Shown piece by piece: positions 19,000 to 28,097 of a DNA stretch of 49,591 nt (positions within the stretch are counted from its first letter, which is position 1; every line of letters starts with the position of its first letter). The position numbers and the translations under genes were made by a program. Source of the stretch: Candidatus Poribacteria bacterium (GTDB taxonomy: Bacteria; Poribacteria; WGA-4E; UBA9662); NCBI GenBank assembly GCA_030748495.1, contig JASMLX010000039.1, positions 1 through 49,591 on the forward strand. Direction: 5' to 3'. The notes below the pieces were generated by a model. That model was given only the letters and a program-made list of their open reading frames with translations, was not told where the DNA came from and made no database searches.

Positions 19000-21165
19000 G
19001 TGGATATGAAGGTCTCTCCCGAATCCCGACCAAGGGATGTTATTACTGAATGGAATGCGGCAACCAACAGAGCAAAAATAGGCGCAGACGTACCGGATAC
19101 CATGACTTTTCTCAATAGCCAGGCGGTAAAGACAACGGGTGATTGGCAAGTCAGACAGGAAGAGATAAAGAGGCTCTGGTGTGATTACTTCATAGGCCAT
19201 TTCCCCAAAGAGGCGCCTGCGCTACTCTCGGCAAAAGGGGTGAAGGAAGAGGAAACCAAAGATGGTTCATCCCGCCGACGCATTGCACTGACATTCGATA
19301 CGCCAGATAAGAGATCGTTTGAAATTGCCCTTTGGGAGCCGGCAGCGTCGGACATAACATCTAAACCGTTGCTACTAATCCAACCTCGTCACTATCAGAG
19401 ACAGAAGTGGGGTGAGGAGGCGTTGAAGAGGGGATATGTCGTGTGTATCTATCCAGGTCTGGATGCACACCATAATGAGGAGGACTATCCCGGGTATGAG
19501 CATGTTTGGCAAACATTCAAAAGTGAATACCCGGAGGCAACCTGGGGATCGTCACTGGGCATACAGGCCTGGCTGGCCAGTCGGACACTCGACTATCTGC
19601 TGGATCCGCAATACGGATACCAGATTGATACCAATGCAGTTGGAATCACCGGTTTCTCCCGCTATGGCAAGCAGGCGATTTATGCTGGGGCCTTTGATGA
19701 GCGATTCAAGTGTGTGGTGGCTAGAAGTTCAGGATCACCAACCGCCTGCTCGTACAGGTTTGCCGGGAGACAGACGTTTATGGAGTCTGTTTCCCTCGAA
19801 GACTGTCCAGAGGTATGGGGGGTTGACAAGCTAAGAACTTTCCATGGGCGGGAGAATGAGTTGCCTGTTGAAGGCAATGCGCTGATGGCCTGTATTGCCC
19901 CGCGGCACCTGATGATAGATACCGCCTACAATGATGGCAGTGACCCCACCTTCGGTGTTGAGCGCGGTTACCTGAATGCAAAGAAGGCTTGGACATTCCT
20001 GGGAAAGGAAGAGAACATCTGCCTGAGTTACCGTAAAGGAAATCACGATCCGGTCACCGAAGAACAGGTAAGGCACAATCTCGATTTTTTTGATTTCGCT
20101 TTTGGCCGGCGCAAAGATAGGGAGGCCGATTTCCAGGAGGTGTTGATTCATGCCTTTGACTGGAATGAGTGGAAGTCAAAGCAGCGTGAACCGGACTTAA
20201 CAATACCGAACACGTCGTCGCCTAGGGATAGGGTTGAATGGATGCTTGGCCGGCAACCCGACTCAATAGAGGATGCAGATGAATACCACCTAAGAGCAGG
20301 CGACGAATTACCCGTTCCCGATTGGTCGAGAGATCGATGGAATCCGGGAGGTATCAGCAGAGTTCCCTTCAGTTTCGGTGGCAAGATGCACGGCAATATC
20401 CTCTTTGATCCCAAACGTGAGACGCACAAGGCAACGGTGATCTGGCTGCATCCGTGGAACTATTCCCACGGCAGCAACGAAGGATACGGTGTTCAGGGAA
20501 CAACGATCTATTATCGCCTTGCCAAAGAGGGCTACAAGGTCGTGATGTATGATCAGTTCGGTTTTGGAGATCATCTGACCAATGCATTCGGTTTCTACGA
20601 CAAGCATCCGCATTGGTCCAGAATGGGCCGTGCAGTCTACGATCTGCAGAAGGCCATCGATTTCCTGATTGATGGAAAAGGGATCAGCGCTCAGCCGGTG
20701 CCCCCGGCTAACCCGGCACGGATTTACCTCTGCGGCTTTGCTTTTGGGGGAATGGTTGGGCTCTACGCCACCGCGCTCGACGAACGCATCGCTGGTCTCG
20801 CCTGTTTCAGCGGTTTCACCCCCATGCGCACGGATACTGATGCGAAACCCACCGGTGGGATACGCCAGTACTGGGAGTGGCACGCCGTCATACCCAAACT
20901 GGGATTGTATCACCAAAGAGAGTCGGCCATTCCATACGATTATGATGAGGTTATAGGTATGATAGCCCCTCGCAAATGCCTGATCTATTCCCCCGCACGC
21001 GACCGGTTCAGCGATATAGAAGACATAAAGCAGTGCGTTATAAAGGCCAGAGCATCATGGCAGAATAAGGATGCTCTGACGTTCAGTAGCCCTGACGATA
21101 TTTGCAGGTTTCAATGCGACCAGCAGGATGCCTTACTGCGTTGGCTTGAGACAGTAGTGAGGTGA
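19000..21165 (+). CDS. Two-domain alpha/beta-hydrolase, CE15/acetyl-xylan-esterase-like
   Basis: 721 residues from GTG 19000 (AGGAA upstream); ATG 19006 is an alternative. No signal peptide is seen. The first half resembles CE15 glucuronoyl esterases and related acyl esterases: nucleophile elbow GFSRYGK within VGITGFSRYGKQAIYAGAFD, SSGSPTACSYRF after it, and KGNHDP as probable histidine region. The second half repeats the fold (VIWLHPWNYSHGSNEGYG, YDQFGFGDH, then CGFAFGGMVGLYATALDERI), but the elbow reads GFAFGG, with Ala where the catalytic Ser is expected, so this domain may be inactive or structural. Likely substrate: acylated or methyl-esterified plant/algal or sponge polysaccharide. The stop overlaps the ATG of a Gfo/Idh scrap (TGATG). 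Confidence 0.82.
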   Translation: MDMKVSPESRPRDVITEWNAATNRAKIGADVPDTMTFLNSQAVKTTGDWQVRQEEIKRLWCDYFIGHFPKEAPALLSAKGVKEEETKDGSSRRRIALTFDTPDKRSFEIALWEPAASDITSKPLLLIQPRHYQRQKWGEEALKRGYVVCIYPGLDAHHNEEDYPGYEHVWQTFKSEYPEATWGSSLGIQAWLASRTLDYLLDPQYGYQIDTNAVGITGFSRYGKQAIYAGAFDERFKCVVARSSGSPTACSYRFAGRQTFMESVSLEDCPEVWGVDKLRTFHGRENELPVEGNALMACIAPRHLMIDTAYNDGSDPTFGVERGYLNAKKAWTFLGKEENICLSYRKGNHDPVTEEQVRHNLDFFDFAFGRRKDREADFQEVLIHAFDWNEWKSKQREPDLTIPNTSSPRDRVEWMLGRQPDSIEDADEYHLRAGDELPVPDWSRDRWNPGGISRVPFSFGGKMHGNILFDPKRETHKATVIWLHPWNYSHGSNEGYGVQGTTIYYRLAKEGYKVVMYDQFGFGDHLTNAFGFYDKHPHWSRMGRAVYDLQKAIDFLIDGKGISAQPVPPANPARIYLCGFAFGGMVGLYATALDERIAGLACFSGFTPMRTDTDAKPTGGIRQYWEWHAVIPKLGLYHQRESAIPYDYDEVIGMIAPRKCLIYSPARDRFSDIEDIKQCVIKARASWQNKDALTFSSPDDICRFQCDQQDALLRWLETVVR

Positions 21166-21269
21166 TGGGTCCTCTTGTGGCAAATCGGATCACAGTTGGA
21201 TTCGCAGGCATTGGCCAGGTGGAACTGGACTGTATTGCAGAGACATACACAGGCGTACCAACCGGGTAA
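21165..21269 (+). pseudogene. N-terminal scrap of a Gfo/Idh/MocA-type oxidoreductase
   Basis: ATG 21165 overlaps the esterase stop. The 34 codons contain ITVGFAGIGQVELDCIAE, which looks like the first strand and dinucleotide-binding turn (GxGxx) of a Gfo/Idh/MocA enzyme, then stop at TAA 21267. The rest of the gene is not found downstream. The overlap with the esterase suggests a former operon. The assignment rests on one motif. Confidence 0.45.
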
Positions 21270-21317
21270 AAACCAGAACTGAGTTTGAGGTCTTACTGAA
21301 CCATAAATAGAGAATAG

Positions 21318-21941
21318 GTGCGACAAGACCTCCAACTGAATCAAACGCTTGACCACGCGGTGAGTGCTGCTCTTCGAGCTAAGGTGGCACAGGACTTGGA
21401 CATTCGAGGCGAGAAAATAATGAATCTGAAGGGAACAAGAACGCCGTGGATTGCACCTTTTGAGAAGCACGACTTCGAAGTTAGTGAAAGCGTGTGACTA
21501 TTGTGTGTCCTAAGCACCCGGTGCCAGGTACATACTGGGCGTGGAAAGGCGAGTTTCCGGACGCTTTCCCCGGAACAGAGTTGGCCTGGAGGCAAAGGTG
21601 ACGGCCTCGGCAGTCCGGACGACTGGAAAAAGTTAATGAAGGTGTTTGGGGTCGCTTCGAAAGCCGAAGCGATTGCGTATAATGGAAACCCCATCGATAA
21701 TCTGATCCCATTGGTTGAAAACCACGTCCCAATCCTACACATCTATGGTAATGCGGATGATGTTGTCCCATGGAAAGAGAATACTGGCGTTCTAGCTAAG
21801 AGGTATAGACAAATGGGCGGCGATATCACCCTCATTGGGAAACCGGGGTGTGATCATCATCCGCATGGACTGAGTGACCCGGTGCCCGTAGTAGATTTCA
21901 TTTTGAGACATACAGTCTTGAACAGAATGGATAAGGTTTAG
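21318..21941 (+). pseudogene. Alpha/beta-hydrolase with frameshift and loss of its catalytic core
   Basis: Frame 1 (GTG 21318 or ATG 21420) gives TPWIAPFEKHDFEVSESV and stops at 21495. Shifted by one frame the text continues VTIVCPKHPVPGTYWAWKGE and FPDAFPGTE to about 21590. There it switches to the frame ending at 21941: SWPGGKGDGLGSPDDWKKL, NPIDNLIPLVENHVPILHIYG, NADDVVPWKENTGVL, GCDHHPHGLSDPVPVVDFI. This matches an esterase/peptidase-like hydrolase family from which the middle, including the nucleophile Ser elbow, has been deleted; the acid (NADD) and His (HHPHG) regions remain. The junction lies near the bases GAGTTGG at about 21585. Confidence 0.75.
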
Positions 21942-22301
21942 CTTTATCAAATGAAGAACCAACCGGAGCTATCGAATAGTACCGGGAAAACCCAGGTAAA
22001 GTCAGTGTTCATGTGTTTTCCCAGATAGATGCCAAACCTGCGTTAACCAGAGTTGGTGCGGCCGAGAAAAGCTATGGTCATCGTCAGCAAAACTATGCAA
22101 TATGGTGTCATCATCAACCGTTGCTGGTATCCAAAATGAACCTTGTGTTACATCTAAAATCCGCCGAAATTGCCCAATCATTGTCGAGGGTGATATCTGT
22201 CCGGATGCTGCGGGCTTGTGGAGGTAATCCCAAGTGGTGAATATACTCTATCATGCTGAGTGGCGGTCCGAACGCCAGACAGATTTTGCTCGTTCTGTCG
22301 C
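21942..22301. other. Intergenic or highly decayed stretch
   Basis: No frame here could be matched to a family. Short open pieces (for example 22013-22240) lack ribosome binding sites. It probably contains the unrecognisable N-terminal part of the phosphotransferase remnant that follows. Confidence 0.5.
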
Positions 22302-22748
22302 TGCATTGAAATCCTCTTGGAACAGGCTATCCCCGTATTGGACCGGGCTCCTGCCATTCTTTTATACAATGTGATCCTCATCCATAGAATGTGCGTGCAC
22401 TGTGGTAAACTAAACAGCTAGCGGATGGCAGCGTGTGGGCTGGCTGTATGGGAATACGCCTGGGTTGGCGGCCCTGTTTGGGATCTTGTCCGAATGGATC
22501 TCTTCCGTACCAGGTCTATTGATCCAACACCAAATACCTTTTTCGAAGGTTATGGTAATTGGCCGTTAGAGCCGAATCGGAGCCTTCATGAACTCTCTAT
22601 TAATCTGCGGTTGGCCAATCAGTACCTGGACGCTAGACGAGGCTTGATGCTAACCTATGAAAGGGCAATAAACTCTCCCGATAACTTCGACGTGGCCTTT
22701 GGTCGTATTCAGGAAATGGTTACTTCAGATGAGCCAAACTTCACTTAG
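22302..22748 (+). pseudogene. Remnant of an APH/choline-kinase-type phosphotransferase
   Basis: From 22302 one frame reads CIEILLEQAIPVLDRAPAIL LYN. The next frame continues CDPHP, then TAG (22385-22387), then NV, which is the catalytic loop (family form HGDxHPxN). The last frame (22425-22748) gives VWEYAWVGGPVWDLVRMDLF, equivalent to the DxEYA...GPPxxDLA metal-binding segment, followed by the C-terminal helices (LRLANQYLDARRGLMLTYER). At least two frameshifts and one stop break it, and the N-lobe is not recognisable. It ended one base before an intact P-loop kinase gene, probably its former operon partner. Confidence 0.7.
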
Positions 22749-22749
22749 C

Positions 22750-23316
22750 ATGAGCGACAAACCCAAATGCATAATCGTTACCGGTCGGCCTGGATCAGGA
22801 AAGACAACTCTAGCCAGGAAACTCGCAGAGCAGCTCTGGATGCCGATCATCAGTCGCGATGCGATCAAAGAGGGGTATGTAAATACCTATGGTATCAAAC
22901 ATGATCAACTTCCGCCGGACACAAATAGGATGGTGTCTAATCTGTTTTTCGAGATAGTGAATCAACACTTGGCCGGAAAAATATCAGTCGTCATTGAGGC
23001 TGCATTTCAGTACCAGGTTTGGGAACCAAGGATTGGCCAAATCCAGGAATTGGGCCATCCTTTCATTATTGTATGCTCCATTGATGAGTTGGTGGCAGCA
23101 AAGCGGCATCTGCAACGAGGGCTCGAGAATCCTCGGCGTGAGTTCTTCCATGGCGATAAACGAGTTGTTATCTATAAGGAGACAGGTATGTTGCCACCTC
23201 CAGGCAGTTACTCGGCACCGGACTTCGCCGTTCCTACAGTCAAAGTTTCAACAGCCGGGGAATACACACCATGTATTGACGACATTGCAAACATGATTCA
23301 ACCATCAGATGCCTAG
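22750..23316 (+). CDS. P-loop kinase / AAA-type ATPase, small
   Basis: 188 residues from ATG 22750, one base after the stop of the phosphotransferase remnant. Walker A is GRPGSGKTT (about 12-20) at the end of the first strand (CIIVTGRPGSGKTTLARKL), followed by ISRDAIKEG, a typical second-strand acidic motif of gluconate-kinase, Zeta-toxin or chloramphenicol-phosphotransferase-like enzymes. VVIEAAFQYQVW and FIIVCSIDEL could be the next core strands, and an Arg-rich lid (KRHLQRGLENPRREFF) is present. It probably phosphorylates a small molecule; the substrate cannot be read. Intact, while its upstream neighbour is broken. Confidence 0.8.
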   Translation: MSDKPKCIIVTGRPGSGKTTLARKLAEQLWMPIISRDAIKEGYVNTYGIKHDQLPPDTNRMVSNLFFEIVNQHLAGKISVVIEAAFQYQVWEPRIGQIQELGHPFIIVCSIDELVAAKRHLQRGLENPRREFFHGDKRVVIYKETGMLPPPGSYSAPDFAVPTVKVSTAGEYTPCIDDIANMIQPSDA

Positions 23317-23666
23317 CAAACTGGTGTAGTGGACGTCGCTTCTCGGTGCCACCGATCTTTAACGTTATGTGAATGAATGATGTTACAATTTAGGCTAATA
23401 GGTAAGTTATAAAAAGAACTGGGATTAAATCTAGCTGAGCCGGTCTCAATGAGCCAATTAGCTCAAGCAAAGGGCTTGGTCATTGGACAGCGAACTTGTT
23501 TGCTGAAGATAGAAGAGAAGCCTCATTAATACAACCCGCAAAAATTTAATGACCTTGGAATAATCGAGTGGCGCATAGCTTATGGGTCTGTACCTAACGG
23601 GAATGGAACCTCAACAGCTAGCTGGTCAAATCTGGAATCCTAATAATTTAGTTCTGAAGCTAGAAG
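23317..23666. other. Stretch without supported gene
   Basis: A frame near 23441-23640 reads protein-like (SQLAQAKGLVIGQRTCLLKI) but holds a TAA and matches nothing I know. A short frame ending at TGA 23672 overlaps the next fragment's ATG. Confidence 0.4.
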
Positions 23667-23846
23667 ATGAGTGATTCACGTCCATTTAATACTCGCATCT
23701 TTGTCGCTGGAGAGTTGCCTGATGGCCTCCGCTATGTCGAAACATCTAATTGGGTTGGCTTGGTTATCATTTGTTCCCTAGGATATTATGCAAATGTCAA
23801 AACAGGTCATCCCGTTAAAAACGCGGTTTTGTTTGATAGTGGCTGA
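23667..23846 (+). pseudogene. N-terminal fragment of a GIY-YIG-type nuclease family protein
   Basis: 59 codons beginning MSDSRPFNTRIFVAGELPDG, then LRYVETSNWVGLVIIC and ANVKTGHPVKNAVL. This resembles the N-terminal region of a bacterial GIY-YIG-like family (form: IFVAxGxPxGLRxVExSNWxGxxxxxPR) that precedes the GIY strand, but it stops before the catalytic motif. It is therefore a truncated remnant or a short protein of unknown function. It ends six bases before the uridine kinase start. Confidence 0.45.
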
Positions 23847-23852
23847 AGACTC

Positions 23853-24467
23853 ATGGTCAAACCCTTCTTTATCGGATTAGCCGGTGGGAGTGGTAGTGGT
23901 AAAACTACTTTAGCCCAGTCTTTACACAGCTACTTGGGAATCGAGAAGGCCACCATCTTCTGCCTGGACTGGTACTATAACGATATTCAACAACAACTGA
24001 AGTCGGCTGACGGTTCGGTCAATTTTGACCACCCTCATGCGCTGGACCAACAGTTGCTAATAACTCATCTGGAGCTACTCAAGCAGGGGCAAGAGTTGAC
24101 TGTGCCCGTTTACGACTTCGGAACCCATCAACGGTTAAAGCTAACCAAACGGATTTCAACCCGTCAATTGGTTTTAATTGAAGGCTTACACGTCCTGTCT
24201 TTGGAGCCAGTGCGTCAGATCCTCGATCTAAAGGTCTATATCGATTTACCAGATGATATCCGTTTTATCCGCCGTTTACTACGAGATCAAACTGAGAGAG
24301 GGAGAAGTCTGGAAGCGGTGATTAACCAGTACCTGACCACCACGCGACCGATGCATTTAGAATGGGTCGCACCGAGTCGGCAATTTGCGGATGTTGTGGT
24401 TTCGGCCCAAGATCCGGTCTCAAAAATGGCCCAAATGGTGTTGGATCGGATCCAACAATCGGGTTAG
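23853..24467 (+). CDS. udk: Uridine kinase
   Basis: 204 residues, the usual length for Udk (about 205-215). It phosphorylates uridine and cytidine using GTP or ATP in pyrimidine salvage, in the cytoplasm. Visible signatures: Walker A GLAGGSGSGKTT (8-19), CLDWYYND with the catalytic Asp, FDHPHALD (the NFDHPDA nucleoside-site motif), VPVYDF, LVLIEGLHVL (Walker B-like strand), IDLPDDIRFIRRLLRD and the lid RDQTERGRS. All expected motifs are present with no damage, so the gene is functional. The spelling FDHPHALD and LDWYYND differ slightly from the commonest forms. It starts at ATG 23853 just after a gene fragment and has no clear operon partner. Confidence 0.93.
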   Translation: MVKPFFIGLAGGSGSGKTTLAQSLHSYLGIEKATIFCLDWYYNDIQQQLKSADGSVNFDHPHALDQQLLITHLELLKQGQELTVPVYDFGTHQRLKLTKRISTRQLVLIEGLHVLSLEPVRQILDLKVYIDLPDDIRFIRRLLRDQTERGRSLEAVINQYLTTTRPMHLEWVAPSRQFADVVVSAQDPVSKMAQMVLDRIQQSG

Positions 24468-24659
24468 TCTAATGACTAATAGAGAAATTTACATGGATCA
24501 CCAAATGTGATGCCAAATTTAAAGGGACAGATTAAAAGAGATGGAGATCTGCTATAGTGATTTAGACTCAACGCTGACTTATGGTAGCCAATCATGTCAG
24601 GTATACAACTTAAGGTGGACACTCACATCGTGATCTAAAGGCTTGTCCGCGACAGGAGG
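24468..24659. other. Short AT-rich gap
   Basis: Nothing recognised except an AGGAGG at 24654-24659 directly before the GTG at 24660. Confidence 0.5.
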
Positions 24660-24848
24660 GTGACCTTTTCCGAGGTCATCAGCCCCGGTGACCTGGCAGA
24701 GTTCGTCCGAACAATAATTAATGATGTTGGTGCCGAGAAGATATGGCCTAAAGACGTTTTCACCCGAAATGATCCAAACATACCGGATGCGGAAAGATTG
24801 CCTGGTGTGAAATATCTCCTTATTAGGCGAAAGGATAGACTAGTATGA
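24660..24848 (+). CDS. Hypothetical short protein overlapping the lyase gene
   Basis: 62 codons from GTG 24660; the AGGAGG before it is too close for an ideal ribosome binding site. The sequence (VTFSEVISPGDLAEFVRTII, GAEKIWPKDVFTRNDPNIP, LPGVKYLLIRRKD) has the composition of a real protein, probably the C-terminal end of a lost larger gene. Its TGA overlaps the next gene's ATG (ATGA at 24845), the classic arrangement for translational coupling. Family not recognised. Confidence 0.4.
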   Translation: MTFSEVISPGDLAEFVRTIINDVGAEKIWPKDVFTRNDPNIPDAERLPGVKYLLIRRKDRLV

Positions 24849-27658
24849 TCAAACTGCCCTCCATTTGTCCGCTGATGTTGCTTGCGTCTCTTTGCCGTTT
24901 CAGTCAACTTCCTTCGGTGGCAGTGTCCCCGCAATTAGTACCCGATTCTTACCAGCAGTTTGAGGATATTGAGCAGGCTGCCGAATTGTTAAGAAAACAG
25001 ACCGCTGAAGCCAAAACCCACTCCTTTTCAAGAGATTGGTTCGATTGGGAGTTGCTCTTGCGCCGATATATTGACGAAGGACGTCGTGATCAGAATGCGC
25101 TGAAGATTTTGTCCGCTTACTTTCGAGGGGCTATTTTCGATCGGTATTGCACTTTGGATGCTAAAGGGGAAGGTGAGATGTTTTACATCTTCAACACATC
25201 CATGGATGCGACTGAATTAGCTCTGGTCTCCAGCGACAAAGTTTTTAAACACGATGTTCATGGTGGCGGTAGTCACGGCGGTTGGGGATCACATGCGCGT
25301 ATGTTGATCTACGAGGAACTGGTCAAACAAGAAGTACTGAACAGGCAGGAACAGACCCTATTTGAGAAAATCGTAGTACAAAGCCTGAGCCCGAACTTCC
25401 TTGATTTCAACCGCCTGGAGCGTGGAGCCAACAACCGTCCATACAAAAACACGGGTGGAATCGCCGCCGCCATTCGTATTTTTCCTCAGATGCCGAGGGT
25501 TAAGGAGTTGGAATTGTGGATTGACCGGCAATGGAGAGAACTCGCAGAACACGGTGACATTTTCGAGGTCAACCATTTTCCCTATGGCGGTCTTCATTTG
25601 TCCGGTATATTCGACATTGCTTCTGAAACAGGAAAAATCAAAGAGCTGGACAATCGTAAACTGGTCTATACCATAGCTAAGCGATACCTGCTGATGAATC
25701 ACGGTATGGGCGTCCGGGGCAATCCTAATTCTGCTGCACAGGCCAATGTCAATTTCACCACCGGAGAAATGTTCGATGACCCATGGCACGCTCCATACTA
25801 CGGAGATATTTTAATTCCCGACTTCTGGTATCGGGTAGCTCAGGAATTCAGAGATTCAGAATTCCTTTGGGCGGCAGTCCAGACTAGCATTGGCCCTGAA
25901 CCGATAATCAACCGGAATAAGCGTCATATGTACAAACAGTGGAAAGGTGCATATACAAAGCGTTTTGGCTGGTTCATCGAACACGGTATCGAACCGCAGA
26001 TTCCCCAAGCAGGTTCATCCATTGCGTTTTTAAGTCCAGATATTCACCATATCCCTGAACGACTTTACTTATGCACCGGAAGAGAACCGGAGCAACCGTT
26101 TGCCTCCTTCTATCTGTTTGATCGTAATAATGAATATATGCACTGTTTTGGCGATGCTATGGGACGGTTGTACGAATATTGTGTTGATGGAGCCAAGCTG
26201 ATTGGGTCATCGGGCAAGTACAATGGAATATTCATGGGCCAAGCCTACTACGATATGTTGATGGTTCGGCATCCGGATGACGCCTTCCCAATGCATACTG
26301 CCATGCCGGAATATGATTGGGGGCATCACCCTTTTTTGGATCAGGCGGCAAACGTCTGGCGTCGGTCCTCCTGCAGTTTGCCCAGCGTCACGCACTCCCG
26401 CACCGGTCCTGATTCCAAGAACTGGCGGTACGCACCCGAGTTGCACGATCATTGGACATGGAGACGGATTGACGATCCAGTGGGAGGATCTGCCGCCAAC
26501 ATGGATGGCTTAATGTACCTCAACGACGACTACACCTTATACAGCGTCACCTTGCGTCTAAATGGCAGCCCGGATGAGAATGCTAAGCCGGACAGAGTCG
26601 TCCTCCGGAACCTTCGACTGTCCGGTCCCAAGGGAGATATTATGTTGGCTGATTTTTCCCAACAGCCTGATAATTTTCAGGTTACCCGACGCAAACTGTC
26701 TGACCCAGATGGGGAGTGGAAAAGGGCAGATCCAACACCGGTGACTATGATCACTGAGGACGGCCAAGAGGCGCTGGAGGTGAGTGTGGAGGCCGGCTAT
26801 TCATATGCCTTGCGGCAAGACATTTCTCCTCGTGAATTTAATCTGGCTGAAGATTACACCCGTGTCAGTTTTGAATTCAAAGGCAACAGCCAGTCCACCT
26901 ACCTGCGGTATCGGCAAGGATGGCGATATGGACAAACGGGGGCGCCGGCCCTGGTTTCGGATATGATCCTCAATGATCGCACCGTGGTGCCATCACACGA
27001 TGTTCGAGGTGGGATTTTAGAGCCTGATTCCGTATTGGTTGAGGACCGTGACGGTGACTCTTTTGGTGGCTTCACCTACCGTAATTACTTTGGTGCGCGA
27101 AGTACCTGGACCCGTCACACATTATTGACCAGAGAAGGATTTCTCATTGTCCGTGATATCTATGTGGCGTGCTCGGAGACGGCGGGGTATCGTGTGGGCC
27201 CTGTCTGGTGTCTGCGGGCAGACGGCAAATGGATTGAACGTGAAGATGGAGATCTTAGGCGTAGGTTCCAAAATATGCCACCAACGCATGATGGCAAACG
27301 CCACTGGTTCGAGGCACCAGCATTTGATCACGCATCTTGGCAAACGGAAACAAAACGCCTTCTGGTTTATATCCATCCTGCTGCTGACCAGACCTATGGG
27401 CAACTCCAACATGAATCCACGCCGGATTTTTCCCGTGAGGTCAATACGAACAGTTCATGGACGGCTTCAATCGTCAAGGGTGGACAGCCAAAAGCCTTCT
27501 TGAGTGTAGTTATCCCCTTCAGCCAAGACCAAGATGTTGCCGGTCTGCTTAAAAACCTAGAAACGAATATGGCTGCGGATAGCGGGGCAAACGTAAAAAT
27601 TAGAAAGACAACGATTACGCTCTCCACTGCGGGTAATTGGGCGATTCAACGCAACTGA
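24845..27658 (+). CDS. Exported polysaccharide-lyase-like protein (heparinase II/III-type architecture)
   Basis: 937 residues with an N-terminal hydrophobic stretch (LPSICPLMLLASLCRFS) that may be a signal peptide. Residues about 60-330 are helical and rich in aromatic residues, with HGGGSHGGWGSH, WIDRQWRELAEHGDIFEVNH and FPYGGLHLSGIF, the pattern of an (alpha/alpha) toroid. The central part has IPDFWYRVAQEFRDSEFLWA. From about 540 the sequence becomes beta-rich (DDYTLYSVTLRLNG, TYRNYFGARSTWTRHTLLTR, DIYVACSETAGYRVGPVW), as in the beta-sandwich of PL8/PL12/PL21-type lyases. I infer cleavage of a uronic-acid polysaccharide such as a sponge or algal glycan, but cannot assign a PL family. Its ATG overlaps the preceding stop. 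Confidence 0.7.
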   Translation: MIKLPSICPLMLLASLCRFSQLPSVAVSPQLVPDSYQQFEDIEQAAELLRKQTAEAKTHSFSRDWFDWELLLRRYIDEGRRDQNALKILSAYFRGAIFDRYCTLDAKGEGEMFYIFNTSMDATELALVSSDKVFKHDVHGGGSHGGWGSHARMLIYEELVKQEVLNRQEQTLFEKIVVQSLSPNFLDFNRLERGANNRPYKNTGGIAAAIRIFPQMPRVKELELWIDRQWRELAEHGDIFEVNHFPYGGLHLSGIFDIASETGKIKELDNRKLVYTIAKRYLLMNHGMGVRGNPNSAAQANVNFTTGEMFDDPWHAPYYGDILIPDFWYRVAQEFRDSEFLWAAVQTSIGPEPIINRNKRHMYKQWKGAYTKRFGWFIEHGIEPQIPQAGSSIAFLSPDIHHIPERLYLCTGREPEQPFASFYLFDRNNEYMHCFGDAMGRLYEYCVDGAKLIGSSGKYNGIFMGQAYYDMLMVRHPDDAFPMHTAMPEYDWGHHPFLDQAANVWRRSSCSLPSVTHSRTGPDSKNWRYAPELHDHWTWRRIDDPVGGSAANMDGLMYLNDDYTLYSVTLRLNGSPDENAKPDRVVLRNLRLSGPKGDIMLADFSQQPDNFQVTRRKLSDPDGEWKRADPTPVTMITEDGQEALEVSVEAGYSYALRQDISPREFNLAEDYTRVSFEFKGNSQSTYLRYRQGWRYGQTGAPALVSDMILNDRTVVPSHDVRGGILEPDSVLVEDRDGDSFGGFTYRNYFGARSTWTRHTLLTREGFLIVRDIYVACSETAGYRVGPVWCLRADGKWIEREDGDLRRRFQNMPPTHDGKRHWFEAPAFDHASWQTETKRLLVYIHPAADQTYGQLQHESTPDFSREVNTNSSWTASIVKGGQPKAFLSVVIPFSQDQDVAGLLKNLETNMAADSGANVKIRKTTITLSTAGNWAIQRN

Positions 27659-27800
27659 AGTCGGGTATTCGCTACTTCATCGATACCAATTCCCGTTTCA
27701 ACGTATTTTGTCGGTTCTCAATTGGAATATAGATCGGGTTTAACTAGGTTTCCTGCAGATTATCCTCGCTAGCCATTCTCGGCCCTCGACCAAAACGGAA

Positions 27801-28097
27801 ATGGATGTTTACAAAAGGGATCCCAACAGTGAAACGCCAGGTCAGTTAACCGTCGAATTGGAGTCGGGCAACATCGTCTAAGACAACGCCAATCTCCGGC
27901 ACCGCATGCTGAACCCGGAAGGACTTCTGCGCTGGACCATGCATACGGCCTTTTGGTAGGTGGAGATTCCGGTTTAGGAACACGAGTCGGGTCAAGAGAA
28001 GGTGATGCGCAGTCCGGATTATCTGGAGCGGATACACCCCTGACACGAGGATGTATTCAAAGATGTCTGGAGTCTACCCGGTAGGGAAACCGATTAG
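27801..28097 (+). pseudogene. Decayed open frame with four in-frame stops, family unknown
   Basis: One continuous frame of 98 codons from ATG 27801 to TAG 28095 is broken only by TAA 27879, TAG 27957, TAG 27975 and TGA 28041. The text between stops is strongly protein-like (DNANLRHRMLNPEGLLRW, TMHTAFW, VEIPV, EHESGQEKVMRSPDYLERIH, HEDVFKDVWSLPG). The lack of any frameshift suggests point mutations only. I cannot name the family. Confidence 0.5.

Noticed and set aside
20308..20916. Antisense open frame of about 200 codons
   Set aside because: Lies entirely inside the esterase gene on the other strand, with no start signal and no family resemblance.
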